From the NCBI GenBank assembly GCA_003342815.1, contig PTEX01000137.1:290852-354851 (forward strand): a stretch of DNA of 64,000 bases, given 5' to 3'. Made by a program: the position numbers and the translations under genes. The notes below the pieces were generated by a model. That model searched no databases, had not been told where the DNA came from, and was given only the letters and a program-made list of their open reading frames with translations. Positions 1 through 11,150 of the stretch are shown in pieces; the stretch's first letter is position 1, and each line of letters opens with the position of its first letter. Source of the DNA: Eudromia elegans. Taxonomy: Eukaryota > Chordata > Aves > Tinamiformes > Tinamidae.

Positions 1-467
1 GTTTCAGCTCCTTTAGCTGCTATGTTTTTAAGAGTGAACTTTTCTCCTTCAAGACACATTTTTTAATGTTATTTAAGACTTGCTCATTACTTCAAACCCA
101 GAGGACACATTTAAATTCTGTCTAACAAGTTTGCTGGCGGAAACGGAGCCAGCCTGAACTTTTAGCAGCTTGCTCTCCATGGCTGGGAATTTATATCATA
201 AAGATTGTTTCAGACTGGGTTAACATCCTTCAAAATCTTAAACACTGAAACATTAAAAAGAAAATCAACATTTTCTGAAACAGTATTTCAGTAAAAGTTA
301 AATATTTTGCTTAATGTTTTACATGACAAATACATACTTGCAAGTATTTGCTTAAATGCTTTTTTCATAGAGTTTACTTTCTATTATCATGAAACGTTCT
401 GAGCATGCTTGGTGTCTGGCATACTAGTTCATGACAAATTTCCTCCCCTATTAATAACGTGGAGGAT

Positions 468-507
468 ATTTTTAATATGAAGCCTTCATTTTTAATATGA
501 AGCCTTA
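468..507. repeat. Two-copy 20-bp tandem duplication
   Basis: The unit ATTTTTAATATGAAGCCTTC occurs at 468-487 and again at 488-507 with only the last base changed. The near identity points to a recent duplication, probably by replication slippage. Confidence 0.85.
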
Positions 508-810
508 CCATTCCTCTCAGTGTGAAGTCTCATACCTAATCTGCAATTCGACACAACTGGATGTTGGATTCCTTTCCTGACATGAGGTAGTCCTTCCCAT
601 ACAGACTGCAGTGTGTAACACACGCTGTACTGCTTTGTCCTTTTTTATAGATACCTCCCTTTATATCAACTACAAAGAATCTGATAGTCTACAGTTGTAA
701 ATATACCTATCTACATTTTAAAAAACAAGATTTACTCACACAATATCTAATTATGTAATGTTAAGGAGATTTAAAAAAGTAATGTATAAAAATCTTTTAA
801 AAGAGTTACA

Positions 811-865
811 GGCTAGTCGATGATCTTGAACGTCTTTTCCAATAATAATGATTCTATGATTCTAT
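811..865 (+). mobile_element. CR1 LINE fragment, decayed 3' end
   Basis: The order GATGATCTTGAACGTCTTTTCC, then AATGATTCTATGATTCTAT, follows the CR1 3' terminus (GATGATCT..AGGTC..TTCCAACC..ATTCTATGATTCTAT) with many substitutions. Only about 55 bp survive, and it looks clearly older than the copies at 32097 and 58661. Confidence 0.7.
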
Positions 866-1360
866 ATATGATGAAAATTTTGTCAATGTTATCAAGAAAA
901 ACATAAGAAGGAGCAAAGCATCTGTTTTGGTCTGATCTGAAACTGAAGATAAACATTTTATTTTATTTTCCCCCTGGTATCAGCACAAATAGAGGAGATG
1001 AAACTAAGACACAGGATTAATTCAGGTTTATTTTGGTGCATTCTTGGAGTATTTTAAGATACTCTCTGTTGACCTGCAGGGGTTTTCTACCCAACTACGC
1101 ATGAAACCAGTGGTGTTGCTGCTTTTGCCCATGTTCCTAAGCTATTAGCAGACGAGGTGCTGCAGGGCACAGCCCTGGTGCAGGAGGGCTGCTCGGTGCC
1201 CTCTGCCCGCTGTGTGACACCTAAAACAATTTAAGGTCTCAAAGGTGCAAGAGCAAAGCATTTGATAAAGAAAGTGGGAAAACCTCCTGGATTTCACAAG
1301 GATACTTGCTTAGCCAAAATTCAATAGCACTTTATGCATAAGCAATGCAGATTGACAAAA

Positions 1361-1366
1361 AAGTAC
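1361..1366 (-). promoter_or_regulatory. ZEB1: Splice donor of ZEB1 exon 3
   Basis: The minus strand reads ACAG/GTACTT. The exon side matches the CAG consensus and the intron side is poor after +3. It leaves one G to be completed by exon 4, which lies outside the window. Confidence 0.86.
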
Positions 1367-1429
1367 CTGTACATCCAACTTCATCTGTCTGAGCTTCAGG
1401 CCCCAGGATTTCCTTTGTTTCTTTCCCAG
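1367..1429 (-). CDS. ZEB1: ZEB1 exon 3 (small in-frame exon)
   Basis: This 63-nt microexon-like exon continues the ZEB1 frame from exon 2: G plus CT gives alanine, followed by GKETKEILGPEAQTDEVGCT and a leftover G. The EILGPEAQ core is a ZEB1 signature expected directly after the CWEDE end of exon 2. The acceptor on the minus strand is TATATTGCAG and the donor is ACAG/GTACTT. It is too short to stand out as a long open frame and was found by reading the minus strand for the expected continuation. It encodes roughly residues 87-107, still ahead of the zinc fingers. Like exon 2 it is a symmetric phase 1-1 exon, so it could be skipped without a frameshift. Confidence 0.94.
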
Positions 1430-1455
1430 CTGCAATATAAAATATCACAAAAATA
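1430..1455 (-). promoter_or_regulatory. ZEB1: Splice acceptor of ZEB1 exon 3
   Basis: The minus strand reads TTGTGATATTTTATATTGCAG before the exon. The tract is T-rich but broken by A residues, so it is weaker than the exon 2 acceptor. Several TTTAT-like motifs could serve as a branch point, and none can be preferred by eye. Confidence 0.85.
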
Positions 1456-4400
1456 AGAACAAATGTTAAAAAAGAAAATCCACTCTTGCACATTTGAGGC
1501 AGTGTCTTTTAAGCACTCGTTTCCTGCTCTGAACTCAAAGGACAACCTTCTTTCAAAAATACAGATTCCTCATTGCTGTAGCAGCTGGTCATCAGCTGCC
1601 GCACAAGGATGTCCACAGGTAAACAACATTTTAAGGAAGTGACAGTAAACACTGTTATTTGAAGACGGTCAAAAAACACTAGCCACACTTGCAAATTTTG
1701 TAGTGTGCTTTCCCAGCAAATACAACATGAGCTACTAAAAAAATTCTATCTACAAGTGCAGCTACCAGATACTTCAGCATATTACTTCCACAAGCTAGAG
1801 TATCATAAGATCAGTACCTTTATTTTTCCAATCAGCAGTTTTGGGAAATGACTGATCATTTGCTGATACTGTGTGCAAACAGCCCGTGGTGGTTTAGATG
1901 AACGCTGACATTAAACGCACGCTACCTACTCCAGATCACCAGTGCACTAGGGAAACGTTGCACAGAGAGCACCCAGCGACTGCAGCAGCCCGGGGGATTT
2001 GCCTGCTTCTCTGACTTGCTCATGACTCTGCAGAGTCCAGCACTGAGGCTGGGCTGGCTCCGGAAAGCCGTGGGGAGCTGCACAACTGGAGGGCTGGGCA
2101 CGGCACGCACAGGGGTTACCTCACTGCAGGTAATGGGCTCAACTCGACACACGCCCAGAGCTCTCCCTTGCTGGGCAGCCCATGCCAAGAGGCTGCAGCA
2201 AAGGGCAAGTTCCTGCTGGAAGCCTCTGCTGGCATTTCTGGCAGGAACTGCCTTTGGCAGAAGAGCCCAGGAAAGCTCCGGTAGCAATTTCATACTTTGC
2301 TAGAACTGTGGGGAATGCTGCTTTTTGACTCTTTTACACTTGTATACCACGCCAGGGTATGCGCATGCATTAATGGACAACAGCTATGAGTCAGTGGAAA
2401 TTAGAGCTTTGTTTCACAGTTTCATTTTGAAGACTTCAGAGGCTTCTGGGCAACACTGCAGAAAAAGCCGCAGGTGCTAAAAGACGCCAGAATACCCTCC
2501 TGGGGTGATGCGAAATGGCAGTCCGTATATTTTTATATACCTTGCTTCACGGTATTTCAGTACACTGTCACAGCCATAAAAGAACAATTGATGGAAAAAT
2601 CATTTGGCATGGCTATTCGAAAGCCTAGTCTGCCAACTTTTCACTTACAGGAGAGAAAAATCTCTCCTTAGTAAGAAAAATGATAAATTTGAGACTACTT
2701 TAAGTTCTCAGTTAAAAATGTCTTCCTCAAAGTTTAGACTGTTTACTGTTAATTCATCTACCCTGATAAAACCCAGCAGACCCCAAAAGGTGTGGAAGCT
2801 ATTTCTGCAGATGCGACCATAAATAAGAAATACGCTTAAAAGGAAACTGCAATATTTAAGTCTTACTCTAATTTTAATTAAAGAGATTTCTTGATCTCAG
2901 ATCATAGTAACCATAAACTCTCTGTTTGGTACTCTCTACTACCTACATGCTGTGAGACAAGGAGAGGACTGCCCTGGGGCAGGGTCATCTTCCCTAATGC
3001 TGCATGGACAGTATCCATACATGTATCCAGAACATCTAAGTCACTTTCTTATGTTATACATTCAGTAACTGCCATGGAAATCTCCATTTATATAGCAATG
3101 TATGTGCAGCATAAGAAGGCAACTTTGCATTTGCGTGCATAGATCCAATGATCATGCTGCAAATAGAGCCTCTATGAAACGACATGGTGGCACGGTGGCA
3201 ATATTTAAACATATTTTTACATCAAATACTCAAGAACTCAGAAATACTTGGAGTTTTCTGCTGAATGATCACTTAAATGCAGCTCTCCACCTAGTAGTTT
3301 CCGGGACAAGAATACGAATTTCCAGCTTCGTATTCTATCTGGGCAGAGATCATCATTCCTGGATTTGTCCTATTTGCTATTCTTAATTCCCATAAAGAAA
3401 CAGAATAGTAATGGTCATGCTGAAAGAAACTCTTTTGCCATTTGGAAATTAGGATGAATAGCCATATTCCAAAAAACAATCTTTGTAGCACTTTTTATGC
3501 TCACAATATCAGGACCAGGCAGCCATACAGAAACTAGAATGGCACAGAGCAAGGCCTCGCTTTGAGGATGAGTGCCAGAGCCTTCATCAACTAATCCTTG
3601 AGCTACAGTATGATTCAAATCTGCTATTATCTACATCTAATCATCATTCATCAACAGTCACTTAGAGATAAGGTGGGATCTAGGGTCAATTGTTAAAAAT
3701 TTTCAGGTGACAGTGTATCATGAGTGAAAATGAGTGACACTACCACAGGCTGACTGTAAAGATCTATGCATAAGGTATCTGATCAAATTTTAACCACTAG
3801 CAAAATGGAACTTTTGGTTGAAAGCAGCAAAACAAACTTCACTGACATTTCTGCCGCAATGTTATCTTCAGAGATGGGACGAAACATCAAAGCTCATCAA
3901 GAGTTTCTAACTCAAACTCTTCAGAGCTAATTTTCCCACACAGAACTTGCATGTCAAGTGCTGCTCACTGCTGTGCATGGTTATTGTTCCATCAGTAACA
4001 CCTTGACCAAGAAGCTGCCAGCTTTTTTTAGCCTTTCTGGGCATCACCTGCCCCAAAGTAATGAGAGTTACTCCTGCACGAGAGTAGAGCAACATAGGCT
4101 CAAGCTATGACTTTATGAGTTAAAGCAATTCTCGAGCTCGAAAAGGAGTTTACACCAAAATATAACTTCACTACACTTTAATGATCACTACAGTTTTGGA
4201 CAATTTTTCTAAATTTTCAGCTTTTCAATACTACTTTAACTCAAGGTTTAAAATCTCTCATTTTCCTCAATATTTACAACACATAAATAATAATTTTTTG
4301 AGTAAATTAATACAAGAAGTCAACAGTGTTTTAACTCGTGCTTCTTTAATTGCAGCACAGGCTTTAGTTTAAACTGAAGAGATAAAAGTGTATTATAGGA

Positions 4401-5479
4401 TCATTACACAGATGAATGCTGGCGCACCGCCAGGAGCCTGTGCAGGATACACGTGGTTCACTTCTTCAAACTCGTATGACTGTTTCAGTTAAACCTCCCG
4501 AGATACTCACCTTATATTTTAAACACCTGTTCGGAAGGTCTTTTAGAAATTCAGTTAGAATGACTGGAAACGGAAGGAAACCAATCTGATAAAGAAATTT
4601 TACGTATGTTTCTATTCTTGTGCTTTTCCGAGCAGAATAGGTGTGTGAAAAGCCCACTGTCTAGTCCAGCTAAAACCAGTGACTTTCAGTACTACTTTCA
4701 TCATGAAACACAGCTTATTAAAATAATTGTAGCACATGCTTTCTAAAATTAAACACCCACCTTTGAAGAGGGCAGTAATGCTGCACAGGCATCCGCCCCA
4801 CTTTCTCTTTAAAATACAAAACCACCGTTTTCTTATGATTTCTAACGCAGAACCACGGTTGATGATATGCTTTTACACTAATACCTTTCTTTCTGTTCAA
4901 AAACCTGAACAGAACTTTGAAATAGCAAATCAGCCTGTCATGAAGCCTAATTTAGCCTTTATTTTTCTCATGCAGCCACTGCCAGATATTGAAACATTCT
5001 TTAAAAACTGCTATCAAATGAAAAAATAAAAACACCAGGACTGCTACAAAAAGAAGTTTCATAATAAATATGATTTTTACATATGAAATTATGCTATTTT
5101 TAACTTGTATAACAATAGTTTAAAGCTTTTGTGTGACCAAACACTGGCAGAAGCAGGTCATAATAAACAATGATTGAGGTAAAAAAAGCATCTGGTAATC
5201 CAGGGTTTAATGCTACGGATTATAATGGGCATGTGATGAGAAATGATCTTCCTGTATGGTTTTTTTTACTTAGTCGTAAGAGTCAGGTCACCTGTCTTTC
5301 TGACAAAACTTTCCCAAAGAAAGGCTGATCATCTGCCATTGCTTTCTCAGAGTAAGCTTGCCTGATGCTCTCGACAGAATTAAAAGTAGAATTTACTTCA
5401 AATGTATCACTTCAGCAAGCAGGTTTAAAAAGGTTAAAATGATGCACTTGAAATAAGAAGTCCAAAACAATGTCATTAC

Positions 5480-5538
5480 GTGTCTGGCATTCCGAAAACC
5501 CTCTACAGGTGTCTGGAATTCCAAAAAACCCTCCGAAG
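5480..5538. repeat. Two-copy 29-30 bp tandem duplication
   Basis: Both units begin GTGTCTGG(C/A)ATTCC(G/A)AAAA and continue through CCCTC. Unit 1 is 5480-5508 and unit 2 is 5509-5538. A handful of mismatches and one extra A separate them, so it is older than the duplication at 468-507. Confidence 0.8.
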
Positions 5539-6907
5539 AGTTGTCTCAGGCAAGGTGCTGTGGGGTGCCTAGCTGTGGGAATGTGTCCATGTAATGTTTA
5601 GCCTAGACCTGTACGCGTTGGTCTTGACCCAGCACCTCCGATACTCGCAGCTGCATCCTGGTAAGTACTTCAGACTCCTCAAACCCATGTCTGTGAGTTT
5701 CAAGAAATAACCTGTGTTCGGGCAATTTCTATGTATCTGCAATTCCCAATATAACCTCTGCAGTTGCACAAAGATTTTTTAGGTGAATTAGGAAAACTAC
5801 CTACCTAGCCAGTAGCTCAGTTCCAAGGTTCATTTTACTGCACAGTGTAGCTTGGCATCAGCAGCGACATAAAATGTGGCTGACTTGCAGCTATTCTTTG
5901 AACTCTCAGCTGCTGTCCCTCAGCGGGACTGTAGTTGCTGAGCATATCAATGCTTTCAGCTCAGTTTGATGTGCAGGCATGCAATTTGTCTTAAATCACC
6001 AGTTTTAACAAGGTGGATAGTAAAGAACCGTGCTTCGAGATCAGACACAAACAGGGACATACTTGAAAACATTCTGTTTTGTTCACAGGATAAAGCCTCT
6101 CTGCAAATTTATACATTTACCCCAATTTAGCTGAAATGTAAGCATGCTGTGTGATATTATTAAACTTAGCATCAGAACCCATAGAAAAATGGCCAATTTC
6201 CTGATTGCTTTAAATTTGCTGCCTCTAAGGCTGCCACATGAGATGTACAACATTTGCCTTTCCTCCAGTGCTTTCAAAATAGAGATTCATTATGAATGAG
6301 ATATCCAATTCTAAAACTAATAAGCTCAAAATTTAATAAATATGAATGATGCTCTCTACCTCAAATAGTATGATTATGTTCCTCAGTGTTTTCTTTCCCA
6401 TCATCTCTATTCTTTTAATCCTTTTTCTTTTCAGGAGTTATTTCCTTTATTCTGGCTTTGGTTGGCAGTGAAATAGTAGAAACAGCCACCAGGTAGAACA
6501 TTACATCTAAGAGCTATTATTTTTTTGTTGTTTTGCTTTACTGCCTACTCCTTAGGATACACCTGAACAAATCTTGAATCTTTATGGAGGCCTGACATGT
6601 AAAGAACATGGAAAAACTAAAAGAAAGAAACTATTATGTGATCACACTTGAGAATGCTGTATCCATAGATTTGGATCACTTGATTAACTCTAGAAATGGA
6701 ATGAATGCATCTCAGAATCTGTCTCAAATAGTAAATAAGGAACTTATAACAAATATTCTAGAAAATGTGATTCTTAGTTGGTGGTGGCTAGTAGATGCTT
6801 ATTGCTATGATTCATTTTAGCAACAAAGTGAGCAAAAATAACTATTTAATCTTTCCTTTTTAAGAAAATATACAGGAAAAGCTATATAATGTTATCAGTG
6901 AAAATGA

Positions 6908-6913
6908 GTATAC
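6908..6913 (-). promoter_or_regulatory. ZEB1: Splice donor of ZEB1 exon 2
   Basis: The minus strand reads GAAG/GTATAC. The GT is correctly placed for phase 1, but positions +4 to +6 depart from the GTRAGT consensus, so this is a moderately weak donor. If intron 2 were retained, translation would add about 13 residues after CWEDE and then stop. Confidence 0.88.
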
Positions 6914-7114
6914 CTTCATCTTCCCAGCAACTGTTTGTACTCCCATCTCTTTCACTGTTTTCTGGTAATACTGCATGGTCTGTTGGCAAGTCATCTTCTG
7001 GCACGCTAGCATCACAGTCCGCCGCATCAGTTACACTTTCTTCTTCCACTATATGCAGTTTATCTTCATCGTCTGAATCTGAGTTGGCTTCTACCACGTT
7101 ATTGTAATTGGTAA
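6914..7114 (-). CDS. ZEB1: ZEB1 exon 2 (acidic N-terminal region)
   Basis: This 201-nt internal exon starts with two bases that complete a valine codon (G from exon 1 plus TT). It then encodes 66 whole codons and ends with one base of the next codon. The translation begins VTNYNNVVEANSDSDDEDKL, continues with the acidic stretch HIVEEESVTDAADCD, and ends in CWEDE. This is the strongly conserved segment of ZEB1 after the first ~19 residues, so it covers about residues 20-86. The region is acidic and probably disordered, and lies before the first zinc-finger cluster. The ZEB1 N-terminal region is reported to contact p300/PCAF (family knowledge). The boundaries are fixed by a pyrimidine-rich tract ending in CTACAG and by the donor GAAG/GTATAC. 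No stop or frameshift interrupts it. Its length is divisible by three and both flanking introns are phase 1, so skipping it would keep the frame. Confidence 0.96.
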
Positions 7115-7145
7115 CTGTAGAGAGACAAAAGGCAAAATACAGATC
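7115..7145 (-). promoter_or_regulatory. ZEB1: Splice acceptor of ZEB1 exon 2
   Basis: Read on the minus strand, a pyrimidine-rich run (TTTTGCCTTTTGTCTCTCTACAG) leads directly into the exon. A TTGAT motif with its adenine at about 7144, 30 nt from the exon, fits a branch point (inference). No competing AG lies between that adenine and the acceptor AG, so the boundary is unambiguous. Confidence 0.9.
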
Positions 7146-10100
7146 AATACATTCCCTGTTCAGAGCTGGGAGATTCATGTTTTTCAGGTTCCAGCCAGAT
7201 GCTCTATTGGAGACATTTCTGGAGTCTCATAATTATTTCCTTTCTTCCCATGAAGGCATGGCCATGGCTTATTAGCCACTTGGACACATGGTGGTCCATT
7301 GGGAGACCCAACGGCACATCCGAAGACATCTTCCAGCAGTGCTAGGAACCACTGTTCCTCTCACACCTCCATGGCCAGCACAATGCAGCTCAAGAAAAAG
7401 CAGTGGGCAACTCTTTAGTTGTCCCAGAAGTCATTCTGGACCATCCAGCTTCCATCTGGATCATTCCCATCTGGATAACAGCATTAATATATGATTCCTT
7501 TAAGAATATTATGGCCTACACAGTAGCCTATGAAATACTTGATGTAATGCTATAGATATTTATGCCATGTAGGAACAGATTCTTACTAAAACAAGCTTAA
7601 TTTATAAGCACAAAAGAGCAATTAAAACTGTTTCAAACTGTAAGCAGTATATATTAAGAAAAATCATCACAATCCACTGAAACGCCTTGCTACTCATACT
7701 GAAGTTAACTTAAAATAACTATTAAAGATTTACATAAGATCTGTAAGTGTATTGTGTATTATACTTATTCACATTGAATTTGAACAACTTATTGAAATCC
7801 TTCAAAATACAGTTTAAGATAATAAACTAAAAAGACTTATCTTGGCTGTAGTATTCCTTCAAGAGTTATAAGTGCTTATAAGAATCGTATCTGTGATGCA
7901 CATAACCACATTACTTTATGACATTTTCATACTCCTACTATTAGCACATCAGAAGACAAATTGATTCTTTCATGTAAAATCCTGCCTATTAAAGTAGATA
8001 AATAGCAAACTGTATTTCCGTTCTTCTGAAATCAGTTGCTTCTTTTTTTCTTTTTTTTAAGTAGGTATTCGAATCATTTAAAAAATTCATTTAAACGGGG
8101 AAAGTGAGTAATATTATGAATTGGCAAGCTACTCATTTCCTCCCAATTCAAGAGAAAAATGTCCCATGTAAAATATGCATAAGCATGACAAAAGACCCTC
8201 TTGAATTCAAAACGATCACTACACATTTTATATACACACAGTGTTATTTCAGAAATGTACTATGACCAACTATTCATGGAATCATCTAGGATAGGAAAAT
8301 TTAGGAGGCTTCTGTAAGTATGAATATTTGGTCCATTTCAATAAAAAAAAAATCACTTAATATTCTGTGACAAATTTTGCGAAGTAAAATAGTTACTGTA
8401 AGGGCTGCTGTAACTCTGGGCAAAAGGTAGCGTAAAGCCAGGACATGCAAGCATTCCCTCACCTGCACACTGCTGGAGAAGTGACTTTTTAATTTATTTG
8501 CCAAAAACATTTTTTCTTTTAATGTACATTAATATTTTACAGTCACAAAATAGGAGGAAACGGAGTACCTATTTCAGTCTATTGTCTTAACCAAGTGTTA
8601 CTGTGCTCAGTTGTAGAGGAATACTTAGGTAAAACACCACCATGCCAACCTCAGCCACTCGCAGGAGCTCACTATGAGCAGGGGTCAAAACTCAACCACA
8701 ATGCAAAAATGCATTTTAAATATATATAGAGTTTTGATCTCAGTCGCTTAAATAATTAATGTTTTTATATATGAACTATTCTCTGTTTAGATTGTGTAAT
8801 TAAGTGGAATCTCTGACATTAAAGTGTTTCATATGGGAAATGCAAAAAAAACCAAAACCCAAAACCTCCTGAAGGCCTTATAGAGAGAAACAGTTTTTTC
8901 ATATTTTTTTTCTCTAAAATATAATCTACTCATGAGAATGCTCACTAGCTTGAAGTATTTTCGTACATTTTTACTACACTCACAGGCTGATTCAGTAGAA
9001 ACTTAAAAACATATCCTAGAATAAGATCCATAAAAAGTCAGAAAAAAAAAGTCCTTGGGATTTAACTTCTTCCAACTGAAGGCCAGCTGTCAACAAGGCA
9101 ACAACATGTGGAAAGAGATTTAGTTTTAGCATTTTTTTCTTTTTTTTTCCTTTTTTTTTGAGAGACAGACAGATCTTTGGGTTATCTGGGGGAAATAAAC
9201 TGCAAAAAATGCATCAAGGCCTCAGAACACTAAGGATGAGAAGGCAGCAACAAACACAGAAAGTTAAGCATTAAAACTAGAGGAACATTAATACACCTCT
9301 GTACTACCCTAGCTAAATAATTATGGTGTTTTTTCCCTAAAGGAGCCTTGCCTCATTTAGTGCAGTGATAGCTAAAGAGCAGGGAACACAAGTTTTATGG
9401 AGTGAACAAATGTGTTTGTAGGATCCTGTGCCATTTTTATAGATTACAAAGTTATTAAGCATTCCTTTCTATCCTCATCAGCCAGCAATGCTCCCGAAGC
9501 CTCAACTACAGGGTGTTAGCCAAAATCAGGTTCCTGAATATGGGCTATACATTTCCCTATTTTGTGTTCGACTTGAATACTTCAAACATTTAATTAACTG
9601 CAGCAAGGTGATGGTATTTCCATTTTACAGAGATCAAACTGGCTACTTAAAAGATTAAGGATTCTTCTGACAATCCTGGCATGACCATATCAGCGCAAGG
9701 CGAGCAGGGCCCTACTTCTCAGAGGCCTTTGCATTTTTATAGCGTTTTGTATATTCAAAGCACACGTGTTCATTCCAATTGCAGCTGTGCTCAGAGCTCA
9801 GGTATCTCAGATTGCAGGCCACAGCAACAGCAATATACTGAGAGAAGTGAGTGACCTTCCAGAGTCACATAAATGCTCCATGGAAAAGGTTGCATAAAAT
9901 CCAGTTTTTCAGTGGTGCTTTGAACATGCCTTAGAGTGTGGGCTTTTGATTCCTGCAGTCCTCTGCTTAAATAACTGCTTTCCAGCAAGTAAGGCAGGGT
10001 TCTGGAGGCAACAGCTTCCCATAATAAACATTCCTGATTCACTCTCCGGGCAGCATTCAGGCTATTAAAAATGATGTGATCACATAATTAAACATCGTAT

Positions 10101-10924
10101 CATTATGTATACTTACAAGGAACAAATTCAATCTTAATTCTGACATTTTCCAACTTTCTCTGAGTGCCCAACTCTCCATCTCAAGTGTTTGATTTCAAAT
10201 AGTATTCTGAAGTTCCTTAATGGAAATGATGGTTAAAAACAATCAAATCTGGCCATTTATTATACTTTTAGCTAATCAAAATCATGCTACAGGGCACCAT
10301 GGTGTACCTGGGCAGTGCACATGCCTTCCTGGTGCAGTCTGAGCCTCTTTCACTTGCTTCTGCCCCGTGGCACATCAAAGTTACAGGGGAAACAGGCATC
10401 CTGCGCTCACTAGCAGGGCCACCTCTCTCTACACTTCCCTCCTTTCCCATTCAATCTTATTCATCCCCAAATTTAGGCCTCCCCTATCTGCACTCCATTT
10501 TGGGTGTCTTTTCCTTTCATCCTCTACGTTGCACAGATGCCATGAAGAGAAGAGGACAACAACTTCACGTGACTCTTGTCAACGCTTGGCACCCCGCTGC
10601 AGCTGCCACCTGGGAGGGGGACCCGCTAATCAAACCTCCCCGGATGGAGGCTGGAGAGTGCTGCCACAAAAGCAATATTTAGAGACGGCTTACAACCTCT
10701 GTAACAAGTTCAACTGAATATCGGTGATGATTTCAAGAGGTTTCTAATTGAGCCAAATGTTCCACACAACACATAAAATGCAGACCCCAGAGGAAACCCT
10801 TGCTCTGAACAGTAACAGCTTTTCAATAAAACACCTATAGGCACTTCAGCAGTAAGCACCAGCTAATGATCGTTATAAGCAGTAGCTGCCTAAGTGAACG
10901 GATTCAGTGGGAATTACAAAATAA
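7115..10924 (-). other. ZEB1 intron 1, segment next to exon 2
   Basis: AT-rich intronic DNA with several T- and A-runs (for example near 8041 and 9140). The minus-strand frame of exon 2 stays open for 21 codons upstream into the intron, to an ATG at 7176-7178 (see findings). From about 10280 the sequence becomes GC-richer, leading into the CpG-dense patch. I recognise no repeat family or gene here. Confidence 0.75.
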
Positions 10925-11150
10925 ACCGGGCACGGGCAGCAATCGATGGCCGCACAGCATGAGCAGCAAGGACGGGGCAGCCGCGTCACGCTCTGCCATG
11001 GACACTGCAGGGACCCCGATGGGCACCGGGGTCTGGAGCTGCTCTTGGCTGCTCACACCACGGGCCGACGCTGCAGCAGAAGCGCCTCCTACGTGAGCGG
11101 CCCCGGGGGTCTTACACTACTGCCCCTGACCCCAGAAACGTTCCCCGCTC
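10925..11150. promoter_or_regulatory. CpG-dense patch in ZEB1 intron 1
   Basis: By hand count there are about 19 CpG dinucleotides in about 230 bp at roughly 60 percent GC, in a surrounding sequence nearly free of CpG. In vertebrates this density usually marks unmethylated promoter or enhancer DNA. It lies 3.8 kb upstream of exon 2 in the direction of ZEB1 transcription, so it could be an alternative promoter. A GC-rich repeat fragment is the other reading. No TATA box or donor site clearly picks out a first exon. Confidence 0.5.

Larger units (their letters stand above)
1..1366 (-). other. ZEB1 intron 3, 5' part
   Basis: AT-rich intronic DNA. It contains a two-copy 20-bp tandem duplication at 468-507, a decayed CR1 end at 811-865, and a GC-rich patch near 1140-1215 with no recognisable coding content. 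I looked on the minus strand for the next ZEB1 segment (the acidic exon before the zinc fingers) and did not find it, so intron 3 continues past the left edge. Confidence 0.8.
1430..6913 (-). other. ZEB1 intron 2
   Basis: A 5484-bp intron separating exons 3 and 2. It is mostly AT-rich single-copy sequence. A GC-rich island at about 2010-2290 is open in frames on both strands, but the translations resemble no family I know and have no intron-exon logic. A tandem 29-30 bp duplication lies at 5480-5538. I see no other structured element. Confidence 0.85.

Noticed and set aside
1..1366. ZEB1 exon 4
   Set aside because: I looked on the minus strand for the expected acidic continuation and the start of the first zinc-finger cluster, and did not see it.
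1922..2303. Overlapping long open frames on both strands in a GC-rich patch of intron 2
   Set aside because: Open frames on both strands at once are typical of GC-rich DNA with few stop codons; neither translation resembles a protein family and no splice sites frame them.
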